Below, one piece after another: positions 10,612-18,275 of a stretch of 64,000 nucleotides of DNA. The position numbers and the translations under genes were made by a program. The notes beneath the pieces were generated by a model that was not told where the DNA came from, searched no databases, and was given only the letters and a program-made list of their open reading frames with translations. Source of the stretch: Bacillus sp. N13C7. GTDB taxonomy: Bacteria > Bacillota > Bacilli > Bacillales > Bacillaceae. Every line of letters starts with the position of its first letter. The first letter of the stretch is position 1. The stretch is from the NCBI RefSeq assembly GCF_026790065.1, contig NZ_JALAMO010000014.1, positions 46,596 through 110,595 on the forward strand. Reading direction: 5' to 3'.

Positions 10612-11808
10612 CTATAAAATTAATGCTGCCGGTTCTTCTAAATATGTTTTTATCGCCTTTAGAAAGGCGGCGGCAGGGGCGCCGTCACAGACTCTGTGAT
10701 CAAATGTCAGGCTGAGCGGCAGGATCGTGCTTTTGACAATTTCTTCCCCTTGATACACCGGCGTATCATAGCTTGCTCCGATGCCAAGAATGCCTGTTTC
10801 CGGCGGATTTAATATCGGTGTGAAATGCTCCACTCCGAAAGCGCCAAGATTTGTAATGGAGAAGGTTGATCCTTGCAGTTCTTCACTTCCCGCGCGTCCC
10901 TCGCGTGCTTTGTTGGCTTTTTCTGAGATGGAGTGAGCCAGTTCGATCAGCGATTGCTTTTCAGCATGGCGGATGACTGGCACCACTAAGCCATTTTCCA
11001 AGGCCACAGCCATACCAAGGTGCACATGGGGATGTGTGATGATGCGCTCATTTTGATAAACGCTGTTCAGTACAGGATGAGCTTGCAGGGCGAGAACGGC
11101 GGCTTTTGAGATAAAATGAGTGATCGTCAGCTTTGTGCCGTACCGTTCTTCAGCAGTCGGCGAAAGCTGTTTTTGAAGAGCGGCAAGCTTAGTGATATCA
11201 GCCTTCATTGTAATCGTCAGCTGCGCACTGTTTGCCAGGCTTTCCTGCATTCTGGCTGCGATGACTTTTCTCATGCCTGTCACTGGGGTTTCCTGCGCTT
11301 TCTGCTCAGAAACCGGCTCTGCCCGATCTTTTTTCGGTTCAGCCAGCGCCTTTGTGACGTCGTCCTTCACGATTCGCCCGCCTGGTCCAGTACCCTTCAG
11401 CTGTTTCAGGTCTAATCCCGCTTTTTCTGCTATTTTCCTGGCGACTGGAGATATTTTGATCCGTTCTTTTTTAGCGGCTGCGGGTTTGTTGTTTTGTTTG
11501 ATGGGCTGGACGGCTGGCGATGCGCTGTTTTCTGCAGCAGGCGCGTCCACCTCTTCCTGCACCGATTCATTGGCTTCCCCGATGTAGCAGATCGCTGTTC
11601 CGGGCGGAACCTCTTCTCCCTCTTTCACTTTGATATCGATCAGCGTTCCATTTTCGGGCGCCTCGATGTCCATTTCAATTTTCTCCGATTGAATGCTGGC
11701 AATGCTTTCTCCTTTTTCAACCGGATCGCCTACTTTTTTATTCCATATTGATACTTCCCCTTGTTTCATGGCCATTCCCAATTTTGGCATCACTACTTTT
11801 ACCGCCAT
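10612..11808 (-). CDS. acoC: dihydrolipoamide acetyltransferase (E2) of acetoin dehydrogenase
   Basis: 398 residues. Carries the acetyl group from acetoin cleavage to CoA. One lipoyl domain at the N-terminus (lipoyl lysine in QSEKIEMD, about residue 44), an Ala/Pro/Lys-rich linker, a peripheral-subunit-binding domain (ISPVARKIAEKAGLDL, about 120-155) and a C-terminal catalytic domain ending in the HxxxDG motif FDHRVCDG. Thirteen bases separate it from acoB. Forms the core of the multi-enzyme complex with AcoA, AcoB and AcoL. Confidence 0.97.
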   Translation of the reverse strand: MAVKVVMPKLGMAMKQGEVSIWNKKVGDPVEKGESIASIQSEKIEMDIEAPENGTLIDIKVKEGEEVPPGTAICYIGEANESVQEEVDAPAAENSASPAVQPIKQNNKPAAAKKERIKISPVARKIAEKAGLDLKQLKGTGPGGRIVKDDVTKALAEPKKDRAEPVSEQKAQETPVTGMRKVIAARMQESLANSAQLTITMKADITKLAALQKQLSPTAEERYGTKLTITHFISKAAVLALQAHPVLNSVYQNERIITHPHVHLGMAVALENGLVVPVIRHAEKQSLIELAHSISEKANKAREGRAGSEELQGSTFSITNLGAFGVEHFTPILNPPETGILGIGASYDTPVYQGEEIVKSTILPLSLTFDHRVCDGAPAAAFLKAIKTYLEEPAALIL

Positions 11809-11821
11809 TTGTGTCCCCCCT

Positions 11822-12850
11822 TTAATTCATTGCCGGCTCGCCAAGCAATTTAAGCGTGACGCTGACTATTTGATCTGGTGTCGGCAAATATTGATCTTCA
11901 AGCACCGGCGAGAACGGAACTGGTGTATGCGGTGCCGTAATCCGTTTAATCGGCGCATCAAGCAAATCAAAGCCCTTGTCTGCAACAATCGCAGCAATAT
12001 CCGTGGCAATGCTGCAGCGCGGATTGGCTTCATCAATGATGATCAATCGGTTTGTTTTTTCCAACGACCTAAAAATGGCTTCTTCATCCAGAGGAGACAG
12101 ACTGCGGGGATCCAGCACCTCGGCTTCGATGCCTTTTTCTGAAAGCTGTGCAGCCGCTTCAAGTGCGGTATTGACCTGCTTGCCGACCGCAAACAGCGTG
12201 ATATCGCTCCCTTCGCGTTTGATGTCCGCCTTTCCGAGCGGGATTGTATAATAATCTTCCGGCACCTCGCCTTTCATGTTGTAGGACGTTTTGTCTTCAA
12301 AAAAGAACACCGGATCATTGTCTTCTATTGCCGCCAGCAGGAGGCCTTTGGCGTCATACGGATTGGACGGAACAACCGTCTTCAGACCCGGGATGCTGGT
12401 GAAAAGACCGTACAGCGCCTGTGAGTGCTGAGCAGCTGCCCGGAATCCCGCTCCGTACGTGGTGCGGACTGTAATCGGCACTTGCGCTTTTCCGCCGAAC
12501 ATATAACGGAATTTCGCCCCTTGGTTGATCACCTGGTCAAAGCATGTGCCGATAAAATCATTAAACATCAGCTCGGCAATCGGTCTCAGCCCGGTGGATG
12601 CCGCAGCCATTGCCGCACCCATATAGCCCGCCTCAGAAATCGGTGTGTCCAGCACTCTTGTACGCCCGAATTCCTGTACAAGCCCCTTTGTGACCCCTAA
12701 TACGCCGCCCCAAGCCTCATCATCCTGCAAATGATCGACCGCTGCTCCCCCGGCGACATCCTCACCGATCAACAGCACATTTTCGTCTCTTCTCATCGCA
12801 AGCTTCATCGCTTCATTGATCGCGTCTGACATGCTTATGACTCTGGCCAT
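11822..12850 (-). CDS. acoB: acetoin dehydrogenase E1 beta subunit
   Basis: 342 residues, transketolase-type beta subunit that pairs with AcoA to cleave acetoin with thiamine diphosphate. Typical E1-beta segments are visible: NVLLIGEDVAGG, RVLDTPISEAGYMGAAMAA (cofactor glutamate) and EVLDPRSLSPLDEE. ATG 12850 is chosen over the longer frame because GGGGG lies about nine bases upstream and the protein then starts MARVISMSDA as in the family. The start is one base past the acoA stop, so translation is probably coupled. Confidence 0.97.
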   Translation of the reverse strand: MARVISMSDAINEAMKLAMRRDENVLLIGEDVAGGAAVDHLQDDEAWGGVLGVTKGLVQEFGRTRVLDTPISEAGYMGAAMAAASTGLRPIAELMFNDFIGTCFDQVINQGAKFRYMFGGKAQVPITVRTTYGAGFRAAAQHSQALYGLFTSIPGLKTVVPSNPYDAKGLLLAAIEDNDPVFFFEDKTSYNMKGEVPEDYYTIPLGKADIKREGSDITLFAVGKQVNTALEAAAQLSEKGIEAEVLDPRSLSPLDEEAIFRSLEKTNRLIIIDEANPRCSIATDIAAIVADKGFDLLDAPIKRITAPHTPVPFSPVLEDQYLPTPDQIVSVTLKLLGEPAMN

Positions 12851-12851
12851 C

Positions 12852-13853
12852 TCACATTCCCCCTTTTTCATATGACACGTAGACGTCTGTCAGCAGCTCT
12901 GATTCTTTTGGATATGGACTGTCTTCACTAAACGAAACGGCTTTTTCAATCGATTCGCTGACACGCTGTTCAATGGCTGACAGCTTATTGGCATCTGTTT
13001 CGTTTAACAGGTAGTTTTTAAAGCCTTGAATGGCATCCTTTTCTTCAAGGTGCTCAACTCTTTCATCCTTCGTTTTATAGGTCTGGGCATCCCCTTCGAA
13101 ATGTCCGTAGTTTCTGTAGGTCATACATTCAATCAAAGATGGGCCTCCGCCGTTTCTTGCTCTTTCTATCGCTTCCTCGGCTGCCTGGTAAACTGCTAAA
13201 ATATCTTTTCCGTCAACTGTGACCCCCGGCATATTATAGGCAGCAGCCCGGTCGGCGATTGAATCACAGGCTGACGCGTACTCAAATGGGGTAGCTTCGC
13301 CGTAGCCGTTGTTTTCAGCAACAAATACGACAGGAAGGTTCCATACTGCCGCTAGGTTCAGCCCTTCATGGAAGGTGCCTTGGTTATTTGCTCCGTCTCC
13401 AAAAAAGCAAACGCTTACATTTTTAGTTTGTTTATATTTAGCGGTGAGCGCTGATCCGCATGCGAGTGTAAATCCGCCCCCGACAATTCCATTTGCCCCT
13501 AGCATGCCTTTATCGAGATCGGCAATGTGCATAGAGCCGCCCTTGCCTTTGCACAATCCGGTCGCTTTCCCGAAAATTTCCGCCATCATGCCGTCCAGAT
13601 CACAGCCCTTGGCAATACAATGGCCATGTCCCCTGTGCGTGCTTGTAATGCTGTCGCCATCATGTAAATGAGCGCACACACCTACAGCCACCGCTTCCTC
13701 ACCGGCATACAAATGGACGAATCCGGGAAGCACTCCCTGTGCGAACAGCTCATGCACTTTGTCTTCAAAGCCCCTGATTTCCAGCATCTTTTGGTACATC
13801 CACAGCGCTTTCTCCTCAGTTAATGACAAGCCTTCTCGTTTTAACAATTCCAT
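12852..13853 (-). CDS. acoA: acetoin dehydrogenase E1 alpha subunit (TPP-dependent)
   Basis: 333 residues. Binds thiamine diphosphate through the GDG...NN motif (FFGDGANNQGTFHE, about residues 152-165) and carries the phosphorylation-loop-like segment THRGHGHCIAKG. First gene of acoABCL. A perfect AAGGAGG precedes the start. Transcription begins from the sigma-54 promoter about 40 bases upstream and depends on AcoR. The operon converts acetoin to acetaldehyde and acetyl-CoA when glucose is used up. Confidence 0.97.
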   Translation of the reverse strand: MELLKREGLSLTEEKALWMYQKMLEIRGFEDKVHELFAQGVLPGFVHLYAGEEAVAVGVCAHLHDGDSITSTHRGHGHCIAKGCDLDGMMAEIFGKATGLCKGKGGSMHIADLDKGMLGANGIVGGGFTLACGSALTAKYKQTKNVSVCFFGDGANNQGTFHEGLNLAAVWNLPVVFVAENNGYGEATPFEYASACDSIADRAAAYNMPGVTVDGKDILAVYQAAEEAIERARNGGGPSLIECMTYRNYGHFEGDAQTYKTKDERVEHLEEKDAIQGFKNYLLNETDANKLSAIEQRVSESIEKAVSFSEDSPYPKESELLTDVYVSYEKGGM

Positions 13854-13891
13854 TTTGTGTGCCTCCTTCTATTTAGGGTTCACATTTATAA

Positions 13892-13908
13892 ATGCAAGAA
13901 GTGTGCCA
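13892..13908 (-). promoter_or_regulatory. sigma-54 (SigL) promoter of acoABCL
   Basis: On the minus strand TGGCAC, five bases, TTGCAT: an exact -24/-12 element with GG and GC at the required positions. It sits about 40 bases before the acoA start codon and downstream of the GAGACA repeats. Confidence 0.92.
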
Positions 13909-13950
13909 GCCTTTTCGGCCCGTAAAATCAATCTTTCCATTTTCATACTG

Positions 13951-14004
13951 GAGACAGTTTGAGACAGGTGTCTCATTTTGTCTCGATTTGTTCCATTTGT
14001 CTCG
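13951..14004 (-). promoter_or_regulatory. putative AcoR upstream activating sites (GAGACA repeats)
   Basis: A perfect palindrome TGAGACAGGTGTCTCA at 13960-13975 is flanked by further GAGACA half-sites: 13951-13956, and in reverse orientation 13979-13985 and 13998-14004. They lie 43 to 96 bases upstream of the -24 box, the normal place for an enhancer-binding protein. AcoR binding is inferred from position and the known regulation. Confidence 0.75.
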
Positions 14005-14012
14005 TTTTATGG

Positions 14013-14043
14013 CAATAAAAAAAGACCGGACATCTGGTCTTCT
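14013..14043 (-). terminator. terminator downstream of yfjL
   Basis: AGACCGGACATCTGGTCT hairpin (14023-14040) followed on the minus strand by seven T. It ends the yfjM-yfjL transcript before the acoA control region. Confidence 0.75.
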
Positions 14044-14080
14044 GACAATGATCGACGTATTTATTTCCTCGGAAATCTCT

Positions 14081-14770
14081 TTAAATGCCTAATTCTTCTG
14101 CATCGTTTGGCTGAATAGCTGTTTTTGGGAGAAAATCTATTGAATATTTGACATAACCGATACCGCCGTCACCGTCCTTCTGCATACAGTCTATCGTGCC
14201 GTTTAAATATGTATATCCCTTTTCATTAAGCGTTTTTCTGACCGTTTCCGCCATCTTTGCAGCATCTGTTTTTGATAATCCGCTGGCATCTAACTGAATC
14301 GTCATGTTCATAGACACTTTTTCAGCCAGCTGCTTGTTCCATTTTGTATCTAATGTAAACTCTCCGTTTTCGATACTCAAAACAGCATCAGCCTTTATGA
14401 CTCGCGGAACCGCTTTTTTCAGGTCTGCTTCGATTGCCTTCGATGCTTCTTCATTTACATGTTTTGCTACTGATTCGGTGTACGCTTCTTCAATTCCATC
14501 GCACGCTACTTTAGGATGGAGAAATCCCTTCGTACACATTGGATAATGATGAGATTGGGTGTTTGCTTGGAATACATATTCAGAGGTTTTAGCGTTATAT
14601 ACCCCATTCGTGATCTTGATTTCTTTTTTTGGATAGGTTTCCTTCACATAAGAGGTAAGTTTCTGCTCAGCAGCATTTTTCGAAAATGGATCACCGAACC
14701 ATACATGATAGATATATAGTCCGCACCCGAATACCGCCATGGCAAGCAAGCCAAACACAAGTTTTTTCAT
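14081..14770 (-). CDS. yfjL: membrane-anchored protein of unknown function
   Basis: 229 residues with an uncleaved signal anchor or signal peptide at residues 3-25 (LVFGLLAMAVFGCGLYIYHVWFG, interrupted here by a Gly-Cys pair). A lipobox is not convincing. The rest is a hydrophilic outside domain with alternating strands and the motif-like IQLDASGLSKTDAAKMAETV. I do not recognise a function. ATG 14770 follows AGAGGGTG; a GTG at 14774-14776 overlaps that SD. It lies 30 bases after yfjM, so the two probably form an operon. Confidence 0.8.
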   Translation of the reverse strand: MKKLVFGLLAMAVFGCGLYIYHVWFGDPFSKNAAEQKLTSYVKETYPKKEIKITNGVYNAKTSEYVFQANTQSHHYPMCTKGFLHPKVACDGIEEAYTESVAKHVNEEASKAIEADLKKAVPRVIKADAVLSIENGEFTLDTKWNKQLAEKVSMNMTIQLDASGLSKTDAAKMAETVRKTLNEKGYTYLNGTIDCMQKDGDGGIGYVKYSIDFLPKTAIQPNDAEELGI

Positions 14771-14799
14771 GTTCACCCTCTTTTCTTCATATGTACGTG

Positions 14800-15252
14800 C
14801 TACAATTCTTGCTTTTCTTCAACAGCCCGGTTCAGCGCTTGAAGCATGTAGCCAATGCCTTTGTACGATGACAGCGGCCAGCTGATATGCTGATGCTCTC
14901 CGATGACAGCGTTTAGGACGCTTCGATATTTTTTCCCGCCAAGCATGACTAGCTCTTCGATATCTGAAAAGCCCTTTTCGTAAAATTGGCGGTGCAGGTT
15001 CTCAGCAGTCATGATCTCCGGATGACCGGTGCCAAAAGTCACATCGTAATTTTCCGATACGATATCATCAGGGCGAAGGAATCCGTGCTTCGCCGATAAA
15101 ATGACCCACTCATCGAAAAATGCTTTCGCATACCGCTCGCATGCCTGATGAAACGGGCTGAGATAAGCGTCCTCCGCCCTTACCGGCCCGGCATCAGGCT
15201 GGACATCCCAAATTTTTTTCTTCCCGCAGGGGATGATGCATAGTCGTTTCAT
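14800..15252 (-). CDS. yfjM: conserved protein of the YfjM/DUF6884 type
   Basis: 150 residues, soluble. Begins MKRLCIIPCGKKKIWD, and the central LSAKHGFL with a later VMLGGKKYR is typical of a family of uncharacterised proteins related to tRNA-guanine transglycosylase-associated or DUF6884 proteins. Function unknown. A strong GGGGGAGAGG SD precedes it. It marks the left border of the conserved order: in B. subtilis I expect dus1 next, but here the accessory segment follows. Confidence 0.82.
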   Translation of the reverse strand: MKRLCIIPCGKKKIWDVQPDAGPVRAEDAYLSPFHQACERYAKAFFDEWVILSAKHGFLRPDDIVSENYDVTFGTGHPEIMTAENLHRQFYEKGFSDIEELVMLGGKKYRSVLNAVIGEHQHISWPLSSYKGIGYMLQALNRAVEEKQEL

Positions 15253-15650
15253 TTTCCTCTCCCCCTTTATAATGTATCAATGTACCATTATTTCTTATTC
15301 CTGCATGACTAAACAAGAGAAGAGAGGTTTCGCTACCTCAACAGCTTCATTGTAACCCTCTCACAGCAGTTGATACTTTAGCAGAATGTCCTCCTGAATA
15401 TCGAACTTTTATGATGATACGGTACGGCCGATAAGCATATACGTTTCCTTATTGCTCCTGAACTCTTTTGATCAGTAGCTTGTGTCTTCACTTCATCTTG
15501 AGCCTGTTTGGATGGCCTTTTAGAGAAGAAAAACCTCTTTAGCTGGATGTTCCACCTCAAGTAGTTTTTTCTTTAAAAAGTCGTATATGGATATTATCAT
15601 ATTTACGGCTATTTTCATCCTATGTTAATTCAAGTAAAAGATAGATGTAT
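15253..15650. other. intergenic stretch at the left border of the accessory segment
   Basis: No convincing gene. One minus-strand frame (15378-15560, 60 codons, TTG start, no SD, ending RRTFC) is open but resembles nothing I know. It may be a degraded remnant. The stretch becomes more A+T-rich towards the ABC transporter. Confidence 0.5.
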
Positions 15651-15703
15651 AAAAAAATTAGGCAACCATACACCAATAGAATTTGGTAACATAGCAGCCT
15701 AAT
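15651..15703 (-). terminator. terminator of the peptide-ABC exporter operon
   Basis: ATTAGGC (15657-15663) pairs with GCCTAAT (15697-15703) around a loop containing an inner ACCA/TGGT pairing. On the minus strand a run of seven T follows directly. It lies nine bases after the exporter stop codon. Confidence 0.8.
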
Positions 15704-15711
15704 TGAGTATA

Positions 15712-17490
15712 TTAACTTGACCCTATATTATTAGTTTGTTCGTTTAACTTACATAGTACATCATTGCCTCGATCCATTTGTTCTCTAATTACTCTTACAT
15801 AATAATCATTTCTCTTGATTAATTCTTCGTGTGTTCCAATATCTTCTAACTGTCCATCTTTAATCACAGCAATTTTATCGGCACCTTTTACAGTGGAAAG
15901 TCTGTGAGCTATGATAATAAACCCCATATCCCCTCTCAACTGAGAAACTGCTTTAATTAATTCCTGTTCTGTATCACTGTCAACATTGGAAGTATACTCA
16001 TCTAACAAAACGAATGAACTTTTCCTTAAAAAGGCTCTAGCAATTGCTATTCTTTGTTTTTGCCCTCCAGATAGATAACTACCGTAGTCACCAATATCCG
16101 AATCATATCCATCGTCTAATTTCATTATAAATTCGTGAGCACTCGCTTGTTTTGCAGCAAATATGACTTCTTCGTCTGTTGCATTTGGATTTGCATATTT
16201 GATATTATCCTTTATTGTCCCGTCAAACAAAGATGTATCTTGAGAAACAAGGCTAAACCCTTTTCGCCAAATTTGTGGAGGAATATTTTTATAAGAAACG
16301 TTATCAATTAGCATGTTGCCTGAGTCTGGTTCATAGAATCTCTCAAGCAAATTGATAATTGTTGATTTCCCCGCACCACTCTCACCAATCAATGCTAGTA
16401 CTTCCCCACGACAAACATTTAAAGATAGATTAGATACAACATTTTCCTTCTTATTGTAAGAAAAATTAACATTTTCTAGCCTGATTTCACTAAAAGGAAA
16501 TCTCATTTTTCTATCATTCTCTGTTATGCTCTCTTCTTCTTTTTCCATCAATATTTCAAACACTTGTTTTAAGGAACCTTTCGCTTCATGATAAGAGCCA
16601 ATGTTCATCCCAATTCCCGCTACGTGAACAATAACCTGGAATAAGTATAATACAAAAGCAACCAACGTACCCATTGTAAGGTCTCCAGAACCTAAACGCC
16701 AGAAACCAAATCCAACAACTATAACAACGATCACAAAACCAATTACACTCAATAAAGGATAGATTACGGAATCTATAATCGCTTCTCTAATACTCAATTG
16801 ATACATATTAGAAAAAAAGTTCTTTCCTTTAGCTTGTTCATCCGCTTCCCTACCATAAGCCTTCACAATTTTAAAATTCCTAAGTATTTGTGAAGAAAAC
16901 ACGGTAACCTCTGATAATTTTTCTTGCCGACTATAATTAATATGCTCTATTCTTTTAAAAAGCGGTAAAACTAGAACAAAAGTTAACGGAACAAGCACAA
17001 TGACTAATATAGTTAACCAAAAATCAGTTAACATTAAAACTATAATGGCTCCAATCACAGAGATAATAGCCATCACAAAATCTATTAGGTCTTTTGTTAA
17101 GATAGATGAAATTAACGTGGCATCTTCAGTTAGCCGACTAACTAAAGACTCCGACTTATTTTTTTGGAAATATGAAACAGGCAGTTTTAATATTTTGCTC
17201 CATAAAATTTCCCTTAATAAATATACTACTTTTTCTTCTGTAAACTTTATAATAGAGGAGGCAACTGTAGAAGATACACTATCTGCTATTAACAATCCTA
17301 CAACAAGGGCAACTAACGTCCAATCTATAACTTGATTTGAAAATTGATCAACAAACTCCTTTACAATCATTGGAGAAACCAAACCAATAGCAGCACTTAA
17401 CAACGATAAAATGAACGCTATCATCAAAGCGATTCTGCTTTTCACTGGTAAAGTATATTTTATAACTTCTACAATTGTTTTTTTAGACAT
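15712..17490 (-). CDS. ABC exporter, fused membrane and ATPase domains, no peptidase domain
   Basis: 592 residues. An N-terminal six-helix exporter domain (about 15-305) is followed by an ATPase domain (about 335-575) with Walker A GESGAGKST (about 367-375), signature LSGGQKQR, Walker B SFVLLDE with the catalytic glutamate, and H-loop IIAHRLS. It works as a dimer like MsbA, LmrA or BmrA. There is no C39 peptidase at the N-terminus, so it should not trim a leader. ATG 17490 follows GGGGGA; the longer frame to 17520 would overlap that SD. It lies 89 bases after a 37-residue peptide gene, which is the likely cargo (inference). Codons are much more A/T-ending than in its neighbours, suggesting transfer. 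A self-resistance role is also possible. Confidence 0.88.
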   Translation of the reverse strand: MSKKTIVEVIKYTLPVKSRIALMIAFILSLLSAAIGLVSPMIVKEFVDQFSNQVIDWTLVALVVGLLIADSVSSTVASSIIKFTEEKVVYLLREILWSKILKLPVSYFQKNKSESLVSRLTEDATLISSILTKDLIDFVMAIISVIGAIIVLMLTDFWLTILVIVLVPLTFVLVLPLFKRIEHINYSRQEKLSEVTVFSSQILRNFKIVKAYGREADEQAKGKNFFSNMYQLSIREAIIDSVIYPLLSVIGFVIVVIVVGFGFWRLGSGDLTMGTLVAFVLYLFQVIVHVAGIGMNIGSYHEAKGSLKQVFEILMEKEEESITENDRKMRFPFSEIRLENVNFSYNKKENVVSNLSLNVCRGEVLALIGESGAGKSTIINLLERFYEPDSGNMLIDNVSYKNIPPQIWRKGFSLVSQDTSLFDGTIKDNIKYANPNATDEEVIFAAKQASAHEFIMKLDDGYDSDIGDYGSYLSGGQKQRIAIARAFLRKSSFVLLDEYTSNVDSDTEQELIKAVSQLRGDMGFIIIAHRLSTVKGADKIAVIKDGQLEDIGTHEELIKRNDYYVRVIREQMDRGNDVLCKLNEQTNNIGSS

Positions 17491-17579
17491 ATGATGTATT
17501 CCCCCATGCAGGTTAGTCATAGATATAGTATAGATTTTTTATTTAATTATATCAAATACAGAAATAACACTTTATGTAA

Positions 17580-17693
17580 TTACTTTTTCTTCTTTTTCTT
17601 TTTCTTCTTATCAGGAACTTTTTTTGTTACTTTTCTTTCAACCTTAAGGAAACCTAAACTAACTTTAATAACTGTTTCTACTACCTTTGCCAT
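17580..17693 (-). CDS. 37-residue cationic amphipathic peptide with nine-lysine tail (candidate leaderless bacteriocin)
   Basis: A short gene I read directly. Residues 1-20 are MAKVVETVIKVSLGFLKVER, then KVTKKVPD, then nine lysines to the stop at 17580. Lysines at 3, 10, 17 and 24 fall one helical repeat (seven) apart, with Val, Ile, Leu and Phe between, giving an amphipathic helix. There is no Cys, no double-glycine leader and no signal peptide. The SD AAGGGGAAGG lies seven bases before ATG, and a good promoter lies upstream. The ABC exporter follows. This fits a leaderless bacteriocin or phenol-soluble-modulin-like peptide exported intact. Function is inferred; I recognise no homologue. Confidence 0.7.
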   Translation of the reverse strand: MAKVVETVIKVSLGFLKVERKVTKKVPDKKKKKKKKK

Positions 17694-17722
17694 AAACTAT
17701 CCTTCCCCTTTTATACTTCTAC

Positions 17723-17751
17723 ACTATAATCTATGACCAACACCTAGTAAA
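17723..17751 (-). promoter_or_regulatory. sigma-A-type promoter of the peptide-ABC operon
   Basis: On the minus strand TTTACT (17746-17751), 17 bases, then TATAGT (17723-17728). The start would fall about 20 bases upstream of the peptide gene SD. Matches to consensus are four of six and five of six. Confidence 0.65.
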
Positions 17752-18160
17752 TGTTAGCATAATATATTAAAAATGTAAATATTATTCCTTTTTTTCTGAT
17801 ACTTTATCTCTAAAAAATTATATTCCTTATTAAGAGATTATTTTACATTAATTCATAGTTACTAATATTTTTGTCTATAACGTCCCTTTTATGAAACTAA
17901 AACATTTTGTCAATAAGTCAAAATAAGATGTTATTTATACTTGTAGATCTAAAGGTCAGTAACAAATAAATCGTTTAGATAAAAAAGTTCCACTACTAAA
18001 TGATGGACTCTTCAACAGTATATTTTCCGCCCCTTCATTTTCCTTACTGACTGTCACTGGCTTAATTTATTTTGCCTTTTCCCTCGATATAAAGTCTAGA
18101 TCTCGGAAGTAGGAAAAGGAATACCAAAAGCCCAGACAGATCAAGGACTGCAATGAAAAA
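17752..18160. other. AT-rich intergenic stretch upstream of the peptide operon
   Basis: About 400 very A+T-rich bases between the peptide promoter and the dus1 3' side. I find no open frame with an SD on either strand. A regulator or immunity gene is not visible here. Confidence 0.5.
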
Positions 18161-18161
18161 A

Positions 18162-18192
18162 ACCCGGAAATCGGAATTGTTTATTTTACCGA
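18162..18192. repeat. 31-base direct repeat, copy 1 (3' of dus1)
   Basis: Begins ACCCGGAAATCGGAATTG and ends in ATTTTACCGA. It matches the copy at 19561-19591 in 30 of 31 positions and in the same orientation. Both copies are followed within a few bases by TCCAGG. Together they bracket dus1. Confidence 0.8.
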
Positions 18193-18275
18193 ACATCCAG
18201 GTTTATTTGAGTCAAGAATTGTGTGAAAATCCCTTTATTTTGTTAGCCTTTTTTGAATCAAGCACTGCTGTTACT

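Noticed and set aside
17580..17693. Lantibiotic or sactipeptide precursor
   Set aside because: The peptide has no Cys, only one Ser and two Thr, no leader motif, and no modification enzyme gene nearby.
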